A stretch of DNA of 64,000 nucleotides from Chitinivibrionales bacterium (GTDB taxonomy: Bacteria; Fibrobacterota; Chitinivibrionia; Chitinivibrionales; WJKA01), in the NCBI GenBank assembly GCA_014728295.1, contig WJLW01000002.1, positions 24,471-88,470 on the forward strand, given 5' to 3'. The translations under genes and the position numbers were made by a program. The notes under the pieces are model-generated. The model was given only the letters and a program-made list of their open reading frames with translations, did not search any database and was not told where the DNA came from. Below, piece by piece: positions 36,932 to 45,224 of the stretch (positions are counted from its first letter, which is position 1; each line of letters opens with the position of its first letter).

Positions 36932-38491
36932 ATGCGCATAAAAAATTTAGCATATTTTGCCTTACCGGTTCAATTAATCCTGCTTATCTGCTCGATGAAT
37001 TCGTGTGTCGAACGCAATAATCCCTGGGATCCGGTCAATACCTGTTCGCCGGAACAAAAAAATCTTATCATTGAGCAGACCGCTCCGATCTTTGATTCTA
37101 TTCTTGCTGCGAGCGCGTCCGTACTTGCCGGAGCCGTTGCAATTGATTCGCTGTATCGTGGAGTGCAGATGTCAAACGACAGTATCGATTCGGTAAACGC
37201 GTCGAATCGACTCGCCAATTCCGCAATGGATTCACTGAATAGCGTCATCGACTCGGCTAACCTGAGCGGTTCTCTCTGCGATTCATCGACGAAGAAAGAA
37301 CTCAAAGCGCACATGGAGCTGCTCAAGATTGCCGGCCTGGTTGACAGTCTGGCAATGCTGCACAATCGGATCGGGGTGGATTCGTTGAAAATAATCTCGC
37401 TGATCAAATCCGGAAATGACCGGTGTCAACCATCCGGCTTGTATAGCAGTGACGACGAGGATTCCCTGCTGCGTATCCTGTCCGGCTTTTCGGATTCAAT
37501 CTCGACATTTGCGCAAAATGCGACCCGCTATGATTCTCTGATCAGCGATTCCGCCAACGAATCGCTTCGTCAACGCAATGAAGATATTATGGCGTATAAT
37601 GCGGCAGTGCATCGCTACAACGATTCGATACAATTCAATATAGCTTTCTGCAATATTGCGCCGGTAGTCACTGGCGATTCCCTTTTAAAGCGCGTGCAGG
37701 AAGCGCGTGCGGGAGATACGGTGCTGCTTGACACCGGAGTATTTACTGCCCCGTTACGCTTCACTCATTCCGGGACCGTCGATCAGCCGATCCTGATGCT
37801 CGGCTCACCGGACTTGCGTTCCAGAATTGTCCAGTCCGATATTTTTATCAGCAATATCAATTTTATATACTTCCGCAATCTCGTATTCGAAGAGAGTCCG
37901 GTTGACGGCATAAAACTGGAGGACGGTTCGCAGGGATGTGAGTTTGTCAACTGCATTTTCCGCAGCAACGGCAGCCACGGACTCAGTATTGTCGACAGCG
38001 ATATAAAAATCCGCAACAGCAGGATCTACAATAATATCGGTAGCGGTATTCATATCTCTTCAAGTATCTCCGAACACTCCCGTATTGACATCAGCAATAC
38101 TCTGATCGCCCACAACCGCTTGAACGGCATCAATTCGCTTACGGCACAATTAGACCTAAGCTGGCTGACGGTATCCGATAACGGACAGGATGGGCTGCGT
38201 CTCAAGGTCCCCAAATTGCCGATTACTATCCGCAATTGCCTGATCACCTACAACGAAGGCTATGCCATCTCCCGGGAGCGAGTTGACGGGGAATTTACCG
38301 TGGCTGAAACAAATTTTTTTGCGAACGCCGACGGGATCTTTGATGGGGATACTGCATACACTCCACAATCAACTTTTCTCTACGACCCGTTCTATATCGA
38401 TCGGGCTACAAATGACTATGGCATCGATACCCCAAGTGTTATTTACGAGCTGGAGCAGCTTGGAGTCATCATCGGTTTCCGCAATCGGTGA
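36932..38491 (+). CDS. Right-handed beta-helix lipoprotein
   Basis: A 519-residue lipoprotein (NSC with lipid Cys25) followed directly by VERNNPWDPVN, the N-P-x-D-P motif also seen on the DUF5011 lipoprotein. Residues about 45-250 are alpha-helical and very rich in Asp-Ser pairs (DSIDSV, DSLNSVIDS, DSLAML), probably a long coiled-coil stalk. From about 255 there is a parallel beta-helix of the pectate-lyase type (LKRVQEARAGDTVLLDTGVFTAPL, then NxxFRSNGSHGLSIVDSDIKIRNSRIYNN repeats). No lyase catalytic residues are evident, so it may bind rather than cut polysaccharide. It diverges from the PEGA/sigma unit after 57 bases. Confidence 0.78.
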   Translation: MRIKNLAYFALPVQLILLICSMNSCVERNNPWDPVNTCSPEQKNLIIEQTAPIFDSILAASASVLAGAVAIDSLYRGVQMSNDSIDSVNASNRLANSAMDSLNSVIDSANLSGSLCDSSTKKELKAHMELLKIAGLVDSLAMLHNRIGVDSLKIISLIKSGNDRCQPSGLYSSDDEDSLLRILSGFSDSISTFAQNATRYDSLISDSANESLRQRNEDIMAYNAAVHRYNDSIQFNIAFCNIAPVVTGDSLLKRVQEARAGDTVLLDTGVFTAPLRFTHSGTVDQPILMLGSPDLRSRIVQSDIFISNINFIYFRNLVFEESPVDGIKLEDGSQGCEFVNCIFRSNGSHGLSIVDSDIKIRNSRIYNNIGSGIHISSSISEHSRIDISNTLIAHNRLNGINSLTAQLDLSWLTVSDNGQDGLRLKVPKLPITIRNCLITYNEGYAISRERVDGEFTVAETNFFANADGIFDGDTAYTPQSTFLYDPFYIDRATNDYGIDTPSVIYELEQLGVIIGFRNR

Positions 38492-38811
38492 AGGCGGCGG
38501 GGGTATGTCCCGGTTTGCATTTCTTATTACCTGTCAATCTGTTGCAAATCCCGACCATCTATCCCATCCGGCAGCTAAGGGGCATGGATTCGAACCTGCC
38601 CCAACTTCAGGCACTGCTTAAATCGCTCTTGTTTCATCCTGCAGCAAGTTTTGTTTCACATTAGAACACACATCTATAGCGTGCATGCTTAAAAGCTCAA
38701 AGCGAGCATTTTTTCGCATCGAGTTATTGGCACACCCATTGCAACACTCAATACTGAAAATGAAAAATCGAGAAACAAACAACAAAACTAAACACATAAA
38801 GGAGGTTTACC
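38492..38811. other. Intergenic region with tRNA-like hairpin and hsp20 promoter
   Basis: A 320-base stretch without a gene. It contains a perfect T-loop-like hairpin on the minus strand near 38579-38603 and a sigma-54-type promoter at 38728-38743. No terminator with a T-run is seen after the beta-helix gene. Confidence 0.6.
38728..38743 (+). promoter_or_regulatory. Sigma-54 (-24/-12) promoter for hsp20
   Basis: TGGCACACCCATTGCA matches the consensus TGGCACGNNNNTTGCW at all constrained positions but one, with GG and GC in correct register. The expected start is near 38754, about 58 bases before the hsp20 ATG. No equally good sigma-70 or sigma-32 site is visible nearby. Confidence 0.7.
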
Positions 38812-39249
38812 ATGTACGCACTTACTGCCTACAGACCAACCAACGCACTCTCACGCCGGCTCGATGATCTCTTGGGTGATTCAGGATTCGAGAGTTCAAA
38901 TCGTGCCATCAGCGCCACCAACTGGCCGAAGGTTGACATCGCAGAGAGCGAAAACGGCTACAAAATCAGCGCCGATCTGCCGGGACTTGACAAGAAAGAC
39001 GTTACAGTAACTGTCGAAGACGGCGTCCTGACAATCGAGGGTGAGAAACAATCCGAACACGAAAAGAAAGAAAAAGGAAGGTATTATCACCTCGAACGCA
39101 GCTATGGAAAATTCAGCCGTTCGTTCAGCCTGCCGGAGAATGTCGACGCAGAGAAGATCAATGCAAAGTTTGCGCACGGCGTTCTCGAACTTGAGCTTAC
39201 CAAAAGGCCCGAGGCAAAACCGAAGGCCATTGAAGTGAAAGTTGACTAA
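38812..39249 (+). CDS. hsp20: Small heat shock protein Hsp20
   Basis: A 145-residue ATP-independent chaperone that holds unfolding proteins. The alpha-crystallin domain spans about 40-133 (WPKVDIAESENGYKISADLPGLDKKDVTVTVEDGVLTIEGEK, then YGKFSRSFSLPENVDAEKINAKFAHGVLELELTK), followed by a short tail with the I-E-V motif. A very strong AAGGAGG ribosome site lies 8 bases upstream. It is monocistronic, bounded by a sigma-54-like promoter and a terminator. Confidence 0.96.
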   Translation: MYALTAYRPTNALSRRLDDLLGDSGFESSNRAISATNWPKVDIAESENGYKISADLPGLDKKDVTVTVEDGVLTIEGEKQSEHEKKEKGRYYHLERSYGKFSRSFSLPENVDAEKINAKFAHGVLELELTKRPEAKPKAIEVKVD

Positions 39250-39274
39250 ACGCACAAAATTGCTTTTGCTGAAA

Positions 39275-39302
39275 AAGCCCGGTCGCGGAGGTGATCGGGC
39301 TT
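39275..39302. terminator. Bidirectional intrinsic terminator
   Basis: AAGCCCGGTC (39275-39284) pairs with GATCGGGCTT (39293-39302), ten pairs including one G-T. ATTTTAA follows on the plus strand and TTTTT on the minus strand, so it can end both hsp20 and the convergent kinase gene. Confidence 0.85.
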
Positions 39303-39314
39303 ATTTTAACTCCA

Positions 39315-40280
39315 CTACATAGACAGCGCATCCATGATATTGGCGTATTGCGTGCGCAAATCCTGCACTTCCCGCGACCAGAATTGATCACTGCCCCAGT
39401 CGGGGAACTTCTGCTGAAAATTGAAATCATTCCTCTGCATGCCGCACCAGGCCGTGAAGTAAATCATGCGCATTGCCCGCAGCCCCTCAATCAGCTTGAA
39501 GGCGCTCTCATCACAATCCCTGAACTGGCGATATCCGGAGAGCAGCGAGATCAGTTGCGGACGGCTGGTCGGGTAGTGATCAGGCAGCAAAAGCCAGAAA
39601 TCCTGAACTGCCGGTCCGTTCATCATATCGTCAAAGTCAATTACCATCAGCCCTTCGCCGGGACGATGCATAATATTGCCGACGTGAAAATCCCCGTGGA
39701 TTCGGATGAATTCCTGCTGGTCGAAAAAGGGCGTAACGGTATCGACGATGCGCCGACAAATATCACGATAGGGTTGACGCCAGCGATTCGTAATCGAGGA
39801 TTGACAAAGTTGCTCGACGTAGAGCTGCGTCGTGTCTTGCGGCGTCAGCCTTAAGCGGGCGTTTGCCTTTTTGCGCGCGCCGGCATTGTGGATGCGGCCG
39901 AGCATGCTGCCCACACGTGTCCAACTCTCCGGTGTTTCAACATCAAATTGGCGTCCGGCGCGTTTCGGAAATACCGTAAACGTTATGCCGTCGAGCTGAG
40001 CCAGCGTAGTGCCGTTATCCAGTTTGATTGGACAAACAACCGGAATGTCAATTTCGCTGCAGTCGAACAGGAAACTATGCTCATCCTGCAACGCCGCCGT
40101 GCTCCAGCGTCCGGGACGGTAAAATTTGGCAATGTAGAAAGTTCCATCCTCATCCTGTACTTCGTATACCCGGTTGATATAACTTGGCAAAGGACGGGCA
40201 AGCGCCGTCAGGCGAGTATGCAACGCTTCTTCAAGCGCCGACAAAAAGAGATTCGGGGTAAGCTCGGTGAAGTCGGTCAT
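39315..40280 (-). CDS. srkA: SrkA/RdoA-like stress-response protein kinase
   Basis: A 321-residue APH-fold kinase close to Escherichia coli SrkA (YihE), which protects against stress-induced death by countering toxin or oxidative damage pathways. Shared blocks are SYINRVYEVQDEDG, IAKFYRPGRWS (ATP Lys), VFPKRAGRQF, GDFHVGNI in the catalytic loop (IRIHGDFHVGN), VIDFDDMMNGPAVQDFW and the C-terminal LRAMRMIYFTAW. ATG 40280 fits the family N-terminus; the GTG at 40346 would add an unrelated extension. It is convergent with hsp20. Confidence 0.9.
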   Translation of the reverse strand: MTDFTELTPNLFLSALEEALHTRLTALARPLPSYINRVYEVQDEDGTFYIAKFYRPGRWSTAALQDEHSFLFDCSEIDIPVVCPIKLDNGTTLAQLDGITFTVFPKRAGRQFDVETPESWTRVGSMLGRIHNAGARKKANARLRLTPQDTTQLYVEQLCQSSITNRWRQPYRDICRRIVDTVTPFFDQQEFIRIHGDFHVGNIMHRPGEGLMVIDFDDMMNGPAVQDFWLLLPDHYPTSRPQLISLLSGYRQFRDCDESAFKLIEGLRAMRMIYFTAWCGMQRNDFNFQQKFPDWGSDQFWSREVQDLRTQYANIMDALSM

Positions 40281-40480
40281 AATGCATTGAAAATAATTGA
40301 GGCCAATCACGACCAGGCGTGGACGCGAAAAGATTGCTGGCAGCACAGACCGTGCAAACCGGCGCAGGTGTTGAATGCGGCGGGTTGTTTATGCACCGGG
40401 TTGCCTGTCACCTCACACTTGTTCCGGGTCGTATATTAATCGGTTGAAGCATTATCCATATCATACGAAAGGAGTCGCAC

Positions 40481-41497
40481 ATGAAGTATCGATATCTCGG
40501 AAACTCAGGACTGGCGGTTGCCCGGGTGTGTCTGGGGACGATGACCTTCGGGCAGCAAGGCTGGGGATGCGATAAGAAGACCTCGCATGCTATTCTTGAT
40601 GCTTATCTTGAACAAGGTGGAAATTTCATCGATACGGCCGATATGTATTCGGGTAAGCAGTCGGAGCAGATCATCGGCGAGTGGCTACAGTCGCAGAACC
40701 GTGAAGAACTGGTAATTGCCACCAAGGGATATTTCCAGACCGGGGCAAGCCTCAATACGCGGGGATTGTCGCGCAAGCACCTGATCAGCGCCTGCGAAGC
40801 CAGTTTATCGCGTCTGGATACCGACTACATTGACTTGTACCAGATTCACGGCCCCGAGCCGCAAACCCCGCAGGAAGAAACGCTGCGCGCACTCGACGAT
40901 CTGGTTCGCACCGGTAAAGTCCGCTATATCGGCTGCAGTAATCTCTATGCCTGGCAGATAATGAAAGCGCACGGAATTTCGGTGTCACAGCAGTTGGAGA
41001 AATTTGTTTCCGCACAGCACATGTATAATCTGATCAAGCGTGCCGTCGAAATCGAAATACTTCCTGCATGCAAAGAGGCCGGCATGAGCCTGATTTGCTG
41101 GAGCCCGCTGGCAGGAGGTTTTCTGGCAGGCAAATATGACCAGGCGCCCCAACCCCCAGAGGGCACGCGTTTGTCAATGCGGAAACAGTTTGATGTCGTA
41201 CGTTACTGGAATGAGCGCGGATTTGCTATTGTGCGGAAAGTGGTTGATATTGCCAAAGACCACAACGTCAGCCCTGCAACCGTGTCGCTTGCGTGGCTGC
41301 TCAAGGATGCGCGCGTTGCATCAGTTATTACCGGAGCCCGGCGGGTAGAGCAAATTGTTGACAATTGCACGGTTGGTGATTGGCAGATTGGGGATGCTCA
41401 GTGGCGTGAGATTGACGAAGTAGCTCATATTGATTATGGCTATCCGCATGAATGGGCCGGGAAGTTTTATGACGGCTGGTATGATCAGATTTTGTAG
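40481..41497 (+). CDS. Aldo/keto reductase
   Basis: A 338-residue aldo/keto reductase of the YghZ/YajO type. The tetrad is visible as Asp and Tyr in NFIDTADMYSGKQSE, Lys in LVIATKGYF and His in DLYQIHGPEP. The cofactor-binding block VASVITGARRVEQIVDN is near 290. The start has AAGGAG 8 bases upstream. It is monocistronic, divergent from srkA. The substrate is unknown, perhaps a toxic aldehyde or ketone. Confidence 0.92.
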   Translation: MKYRYLGNSGLAVARVCLGTMTFGQQGWGCDKKTSHAILDAYLEQGGNFIDTADMYSGKQSEQIIGEWLQSQNREELVIATKGYFQTGASLNTRGLSRKHLISACEASLSRLDTDYIDLYQIHGPEPQTPQEETLRALDDLVRTGKVRYIGCSNLYAWQIMKAHGISVSQQLEKFVSAQHMYNLIKRAVEIEILPACKEAGMSLICWSPLAGGFLAGKYDQAPQPPEGTRLSMRKQFDVVRYWNERGFAIVRKVVDIAKDHNVSPATVSLAWLLKDARVASVITGARRVEQIVDNCTVGDWQIGDAQWREIDEVAHIDYGYPHEWAGKFYDGWYDQIL

Positions 41498-41586
41498 GCA
41501 AGCCGGGGTAACATCATGTCATACTTCGACTTTGCCTGGTATGACATGATGCTATTGCGTCATCAGGTACTCGCTTTACCTGGTTA

Positions 41587-42153
41587 TTACCGCCTGCTGC
41601 GATTGGCAATTGCATACCCGAAGACAAATGACAACCGTTGACCTTCGGTATTGGTTGCCAATGCCAGATTGAGCGGTATGCTGACGCCGTTGAAATCGAG
41701 GCTTTTGCCAAATGCGAGCACCAGTGCCGAGCTGACGTAATTGGGTTCTTCACCGGTATAGGTTGCCATGGGGCCCATGCCGAATTCCCACCCCTGCGGA
41801 AGGCGTATGCCGAATACCAGCGAAGTTGTCGGAATGACCATGCCGTATTCAACCCCGCCGAAAAATGGAATTGCTTCGATAACAAACGCCGGGCCGCCAA
41901 CCGCAGGCTCAATGACCCATTCGAAGTGCCAGCCAAATTGACTGATGAGATTATGCATATTCTCATCTTTCAGGCGCTTCTCCATTTCGCCGCCGGTGGG
42001 TAATACCGCCGTCATGCCCATGCGCGGACCACTGAGTGAGCGTGATTTTAACTCAACAGGATGATCATAGGCATATTTCGACTGCGCAAAGCCGGCGGTG
42101 ACGCTCAGGGCGGTTATAAATGCGGTAAGGAGTGCATTTCGTTGTGCTTTCAT
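41587..42153 (-). CDS. Exported beta-rich protein, possible small outer-membrane barrel
   Basis: A 188-residue exported protein with signal MKAQRNALLTAFITALSVTAGFA. ATG 42153 is chosen because GGAGG lies 6 bases upstream, whereas the ATG at 42165 has none. The mature part alternates short hydrophobic strands with Gly and Pro turns (GGVEYGMVIPTTSLVFGIRLPQGWEFGMGPMATYTG), suggesting a small barrel of about eight strands. The end is basic (AIANRSRR) rather than aromatic. It lies 12 bases after the CsgG-like gene and should be co-transcribed. Function unknown. Confidence 0.65.
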   Translation of the reverse strand: MKAQRNALLTAFITALSVTAGFAQSKYAYDHPVELKSRSLSGPRMGMTAVLPTGGEMEKRLKDENMHNLISQFGWHFEWVIEPAVGGPAFVIEAIPFFGGVEYGMVIPTTSLVFGIRLPQGWEFGMGPMATYTGEEPNYVSSALVLAFGKSLDFNGVSIPLNLALATNTEGQRLSFVFGYAIANRSRR

Positions 42154-42165
42154 GGTTTCCTCCAC

Positions 42166-42945
42166 TTACAATGATAAATTTATGATGATAATCGCAGCCA
42201 GAGAAGCAAATATGGCAATCGCTCCCCGGCCAATTTGCCGGGCTAGCTGCTTTGTCTTTTCGGGGTTTTGATTGCGGTGATGGGTCAAGTGCTTTTGAGA
42301 AATTAGATTATCCTCCTTTCCGGCTGTGATGGATGATCCGGGCGCATGTGCGTTGAGTTTGATTTCTTTTTGCGAGTTACCTTTCATCCTTGCGGTTTCG
42401 ATAGTCACTGTGTCTATCACGATAACGGTATCAATATTTTTTGGCAAAGAATGGGCTGAATATGCTACGGATGTGCCGCTGCCGCTTTTAAGCAAATCCC
42501 CGACGCACAATGTCGCAACTGAAAAGAGCGAATCGATAGTACCGGCATATCTGCGGGAGCTTGATGCCTCGAGCCGCCCCTCTTCTATGTCAATCAGCTT
42601 GAGGACGATGTTATGCGTTCGTCCCACTTTGCCGATCGTACCGGTAATCAGCTTCTGTACGCCGAGAATGTTGCCGGTTTCGATAAGGCAGGAATTCTCA
42701 TTGCAGAGGCCGCTGCCGCTGATCCAGTTTTCTTCCAGAATCTTATCGATATCATTGCGCGAAAGCACCGAATAGTGCGGATATCCAAGCAAATTCGACT
42801 CAATGTGTTCCTGCAATGAAGCGGCAATATCATCCGGGATATTAATACTTTTAAATCCGTAAATTGAAATCGTGGTAGTGCCGGCACGACAGTATGCATG
42901 AAAGAGCAGGGGAGAGAACAGCATAAAAGCAGAGAGTATTTTCAT
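42166..42945 (-). CDS. CsgG/FlgO-like exported protein with C-terminal membrane anchor
   Basis: A 259-residue exported protein. After the signal (about 1-21), residues 25-160 match the CsgG/FlgO-like N-terminal domain: TTTISIYGFKSINIPDDIAASL, then YSVLSRNDIDKILEE, the Cys-bearing CNENSCLIETGNILGVQKLITGTIGKVG and IVLKLIDIEEGRLEAS. Members of this group help assemble surface structures or periplasmic complexes. A hydrophobic C-terminal helix (AIAIFASLAAIIIINLSL) anchors it. A sigma-54-like promoter is found about 60 bases upstream. The neighbour downstream is a small barrel-like protein. Confidence 0.75.
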   Translation of the reverse strand: MKILSAFMLFSPLLFHAYCRAGTTTISIYGFKSINIPDDIAASLQEHIESNLLGYPHYSVLSRNDIDKILEENWISGSGLCNENSCLIETGNILGVQKLITGTIGKVGRTHNIVLKLIDIEEGRLEASSSRRYAGTIDSLFSVATLCVGDLLKSGSGTSVAYSAHSLPKNIDTVIVIDTVTIETARMKGNSQKEIKLNAHAPGSSITAGKEDNLISQKHLTHHRNQNPEKTKQLARQIGRGAIAIFASLAAIIIINLSL

Positions 42946-43014
42946 AGTCCATCCTCAGCTAAAAAAGGTGCGCGATTGCTCTATTGCTCATCTTCTATTC
43001 TCGTACAGCAAAAA

Positions 43015-43030
43015 AGCAAAGCCTTTGCCA
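43015..43030 (-). promoter_or_regulatory. Sigma-54 (-24/-12) promoter candidate for the CsgG-like operon
   Basis: On the minus strand TGGCAAAGGCTTTGCT has GG and GC in the correct register, with TGGCA and TTGCT intact; two of the twelve constrained positions differ from TGGCACGNNNNTTGCW. The predicted start is near 43004. Confidence 0.5.
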
Positions 43031-43081
43031 ATTCAAAGTGCCTTTTGTTGGACGAAAATCAGCATTCCTCCTGCAATTTGG

Positions 43082-43154
43082 GTTGCAAGACTATGCAACT
43101 CCTCTCAGAGGGTTGCACCATTGCGACTTTTCGCGCAATGTTGCCCTCAGGCAA
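43082..43154. repeat. Cluster of TTGC-based dyads
   Basis: GTTGCA (43082-43087) and TGCAAC (43094-43099) form a perfect dyad with a 6-base spacer. GGTTGC (43111-43116) is a further half-site. TTGCC (43141-43145) and GGCAA (43150-43154) form a second dyad with a CTCA spacer. All lie between the divergent CsgG-like and yciH genes, 65-135 bases upstream of the sigma-54-like element, where an enhancer-binding protein would bind. Confidence 0.4.
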
Positions 43155-43246
43155 TGACATAACTATTTTGAAAAGAAGTACTAGTCTGTGCTTTAAGACG
43201 GTGTCTATCTGTGTAGCTCGATGGGCACAGAAAAAGGAATTCGCCC

Positions 43247-43600
43247 ATGCCAAAAGATGACCTTGTTTATTCAACCGAACACGGCGACCTGCGCAAAAAA
43301 CCATCACGATCTCGCCGTGCTACCAAGAAACCGCCTTCCCCGCCGCCCGGCATAAAAAAAGACGGTATCGTACGAGTCCAGCGTGAAAGGAAAGGACGCG
43401 CCGGTAAAACCGTGACCGCGGTTTACGGTTTGCCGGTGCAGGGAGTAGCGTTGGCTCAGCTTGCTGGAAAACTCAAACAAAAATGCGGAGCCGGGGGCAG
43501 CGTCAAGGATGATGTTGTCATCATTCAAGGCGATGTCGTTGCCGCGGCGCTTGATTTGCTTTCGGGTGAGGGCTTTACCGTGAAGCGTGCCGGGGGATAA
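43247..43600 (+). CDS. yciH: YciH/SUI1 family translation factor
   Basis: A 117-residue homologue of eukaryotic eIF1. The SUI1 domain is at about 40-115 (IVRVQRERKGRAGKTVTAVYGL, LAGKLKQKCGAGGSVKDDVVIIQGD). The first 40 residues are basic and Pro/Lys-rich. YciH can discriminate aberrant initiation complexes and is linked to stress translation. Ribosome site AAGGA lies 8 bases upstream. Confidence 0.93.
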   Translation: MPKDDLVYSTEHGDLRKKPSRSRRATKKPPSPPPGIKKDGIVRVQRERKGRAGKTVTAVYGLPVQGVALAQLAGKLKQKCGAGGSVKDDVVIIQGDVVAAALDLLSGEGFTVKRAGG

Positions 43601-43604
43601 AAAA

Positions 43605-43630
43605 AGGCCGTGACCGATTGATCACGACCT
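43605..43630 (-). terminator. Intrinsic terminator of the protease unit
   Basis: On the minus strand AGGTCGTGA pairs with TCACGGCCT (nine pairs, one G-T) and is followed by TTTTTTT. It ends the transcript of the protease gene; the other side lacks a good T-run for yciH. Confidence 0.8.
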
Positions 43631-43666
43631 CAATTAAGCACGTAAGACGATTTCACGGACAAGGAA

Positions 43667-45211
43667 TCAGTTGCCGATAAGCACGGTACCGGTTCCCCAG
43701 GCTTCGATCGTCATGGCCTTGGCCCCCAGGAAATCGTATGCCGAGTAGGTCCCGGGTGAGACACGTATTGTTCCGTTTCCCGGAACACCAAAGTAGCCTT
43801 CCGACAGCTCATCCCAGGGACGGGTTGAGGTGCCTTCTTCAGTTCCGCCGTAATAGCGATTGACATATACTGTCGCAGCGGGCGGATTCAGGAAGTGTAC
43901 CAAGCGGTCATAACTGTCACTGAAACGTCCTTCCCACGTATTTTCGCCCGGTGAGCATCCTGTCTGTGAACACGATACAACGGCACGTATGCGCTGATTG
44001 GCATTGTCAAAGACCGGACCACCCGATGAGCCGCCTTCCTGACCACCGTCGCTGAGATCGAAGCGATATGTCAGGTTAATGGGACTGCTGCAATTATTAT
44101 CATTGCCTTCGAATACGCCAAACGAGATCGATTTGCGGGCACCGCCGGGATGGTGGATCGACGTGCCGGACGTGGGATTGGGAACTGCGCCGGAGGCCCA
44201 GCCTGCCCAGACCAGGCCGCCGGGGATATCGTCGGGCGAAAGGCCGAGCAACGTCACATCAGGATCCGAATCATTGGCCAGAACGGTACTTCCACTGGTT
44301 CGCGGCAAGCTGCCCAGGGACGGGGGAGTTCCGTTACAGGAGCTGGTTTCGTAGAGCCAGTACACTTCGATGCTATTGGCTTCCGATTCGGTGTTGATGC
44401 AGTGCGAGGCAGTGAGGAAATACGGTGTCGCATCGAAAGCTGGCAGTCTGTTGATCATGGTTCCGGAACAAATATACGACGATCCTCCGCTGATAAACCT
44501 GATATGGGCAACCGATTTGCCGATATAGTCCCAGCTCGAATAGCAGGTGTGGTCCAGGCGGCAGGCTGCATCATTTTCAATGCCGCCTTCTGGAAATTGC
44601 TGCAGCACAGATTGTATCTGAAGCGGCTGACGTGCGTTTGGGTCCAGAAGCGATTCTGCAGGAATGAAATATTCTATGGTGGCCCTGGATCCCCAGACCG
44701 TTGGCGTCCAGTACGGTTCTTCGGGACTGGTAAATGCGGGATAGAGCGGACCATACGCTTCCTGTGGATTGTCTGCATCGTAGACTATGAGTTCTGCTCC
44801 CTGCGGCATGAGCATGTCGGCAAATTTGATACGCAAACCGGCTGCATTCGGTGATTCAACCGTTTGCCGCCAAAGACGACCACCCTCGGGGAGATCGACC
44901 CACCGGCCGGCGTCATCAAATTGCGTCGCCAACTCATAGACCCTTCCGCATACCGGCAGATCGGCGCCTTCATCAATGACCACGTCATCGGGGCCAAGCG
45001 CCGGCAATTGCGCCGCCAGGTCAGTTGCTGGAAGGTCAAGCCTTACGCTGCGCGGAGTTCTTCTGGCACGTGCGGTTGCCACCGCCCGTGCCGGACCTTC
45101 GGATGCATCTGTGACATCATCCGCAAAAAGTAAGTTTGCCGGCAGCGCGACCAGGCCTGCGAGAAGACACAGCAGGCCTGTGGGACATTTGGCATGTGTA
45201 TGCTTTTTCAT
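43667..45211 (-). CDS. Secreted trypsin-fold serine protease, lysyl-endopeptidase-like
   Basis: A 514-residue exported protease. ATG 45211 has GGAGG 6 bases upstream and begins a signal peptide ending near LLFA (about 30). A propeptide-like region of about 200 residues is followed by an S1-fold catalytic domain with His270 in FLTASHCIN, an Asp in SDPDVTLLGL (about 316-318) and Ser396 in EGGSSGGPVF. Several cysteine pairs suggest disulfides. The layout resembles Achromobacter lysyl endopeptidase. The last 70 residues (YVNRYYGGTEEGTSTRPW, GNGTIRVSPGTY) look like the first turns of a parallel beta-helix. It follows the VGIGT-repeat protein by 13 bases. Confidence 0.85.
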   Translation of the reverse strand: MKKHTHAKCPTGLLCLLAGLVALPANLLFADDVTDASEGPARAVATARARRTPRSVRLDLPATDLAAQLPALGPDDVVIDEGADLPVCGRVYELATQFDDAGRWVDLPEGGRLWRQTVESPNAAGLRIKFADMLMPQGAELIVYDADNPQEAYGPLYPAFTSPEEPYWTPTVWGSRATIEYFIPAESLLDPNARQPLQIQSVLQQFPEGGIENDAACRLDHTCYSSWDYIGKSVAHIRFISGGSSYICSGTMINRLPAFDATPYFLTASHCINTESEANSIEVYWLYETSSCNGTPPSLGSLPRTSGSTVLANDSDPDVTLLGLSPDDIPGGLVWAGWASGAVPNPTSGTSIHHPGGARKSISFGVFEGNDNNCSSPINLTYRFDLSDGGQEGGSSGGPVFDNANQRIRAVVSCSQTGCSPGENTWEGRFSDSYDRLVHFLNPPAATVYVNRYYGGTEEGTSTRPWDELSEGYFGVPGNGTIRVSPGTYSAYDFLGAKAMTIEAWGTGTVLIGN

Positions 45212-45224
45212 GAGAATCCTCCAG

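Noticed and set aside
38579..38603. A perfect tRNA T-loop-like hairpin on the minus strand (GGTTCGAATCC core with GGGGCA/TGCCCC arms), suggesting a tRNA or tmRNA 3' end
   Set aside because: The stem pairs only with a bulged A and is eight base pairs long, not the five-pair T-stem of a tRNA. No acceptor, D or anticodon arm can be built around it and no CCA follows.
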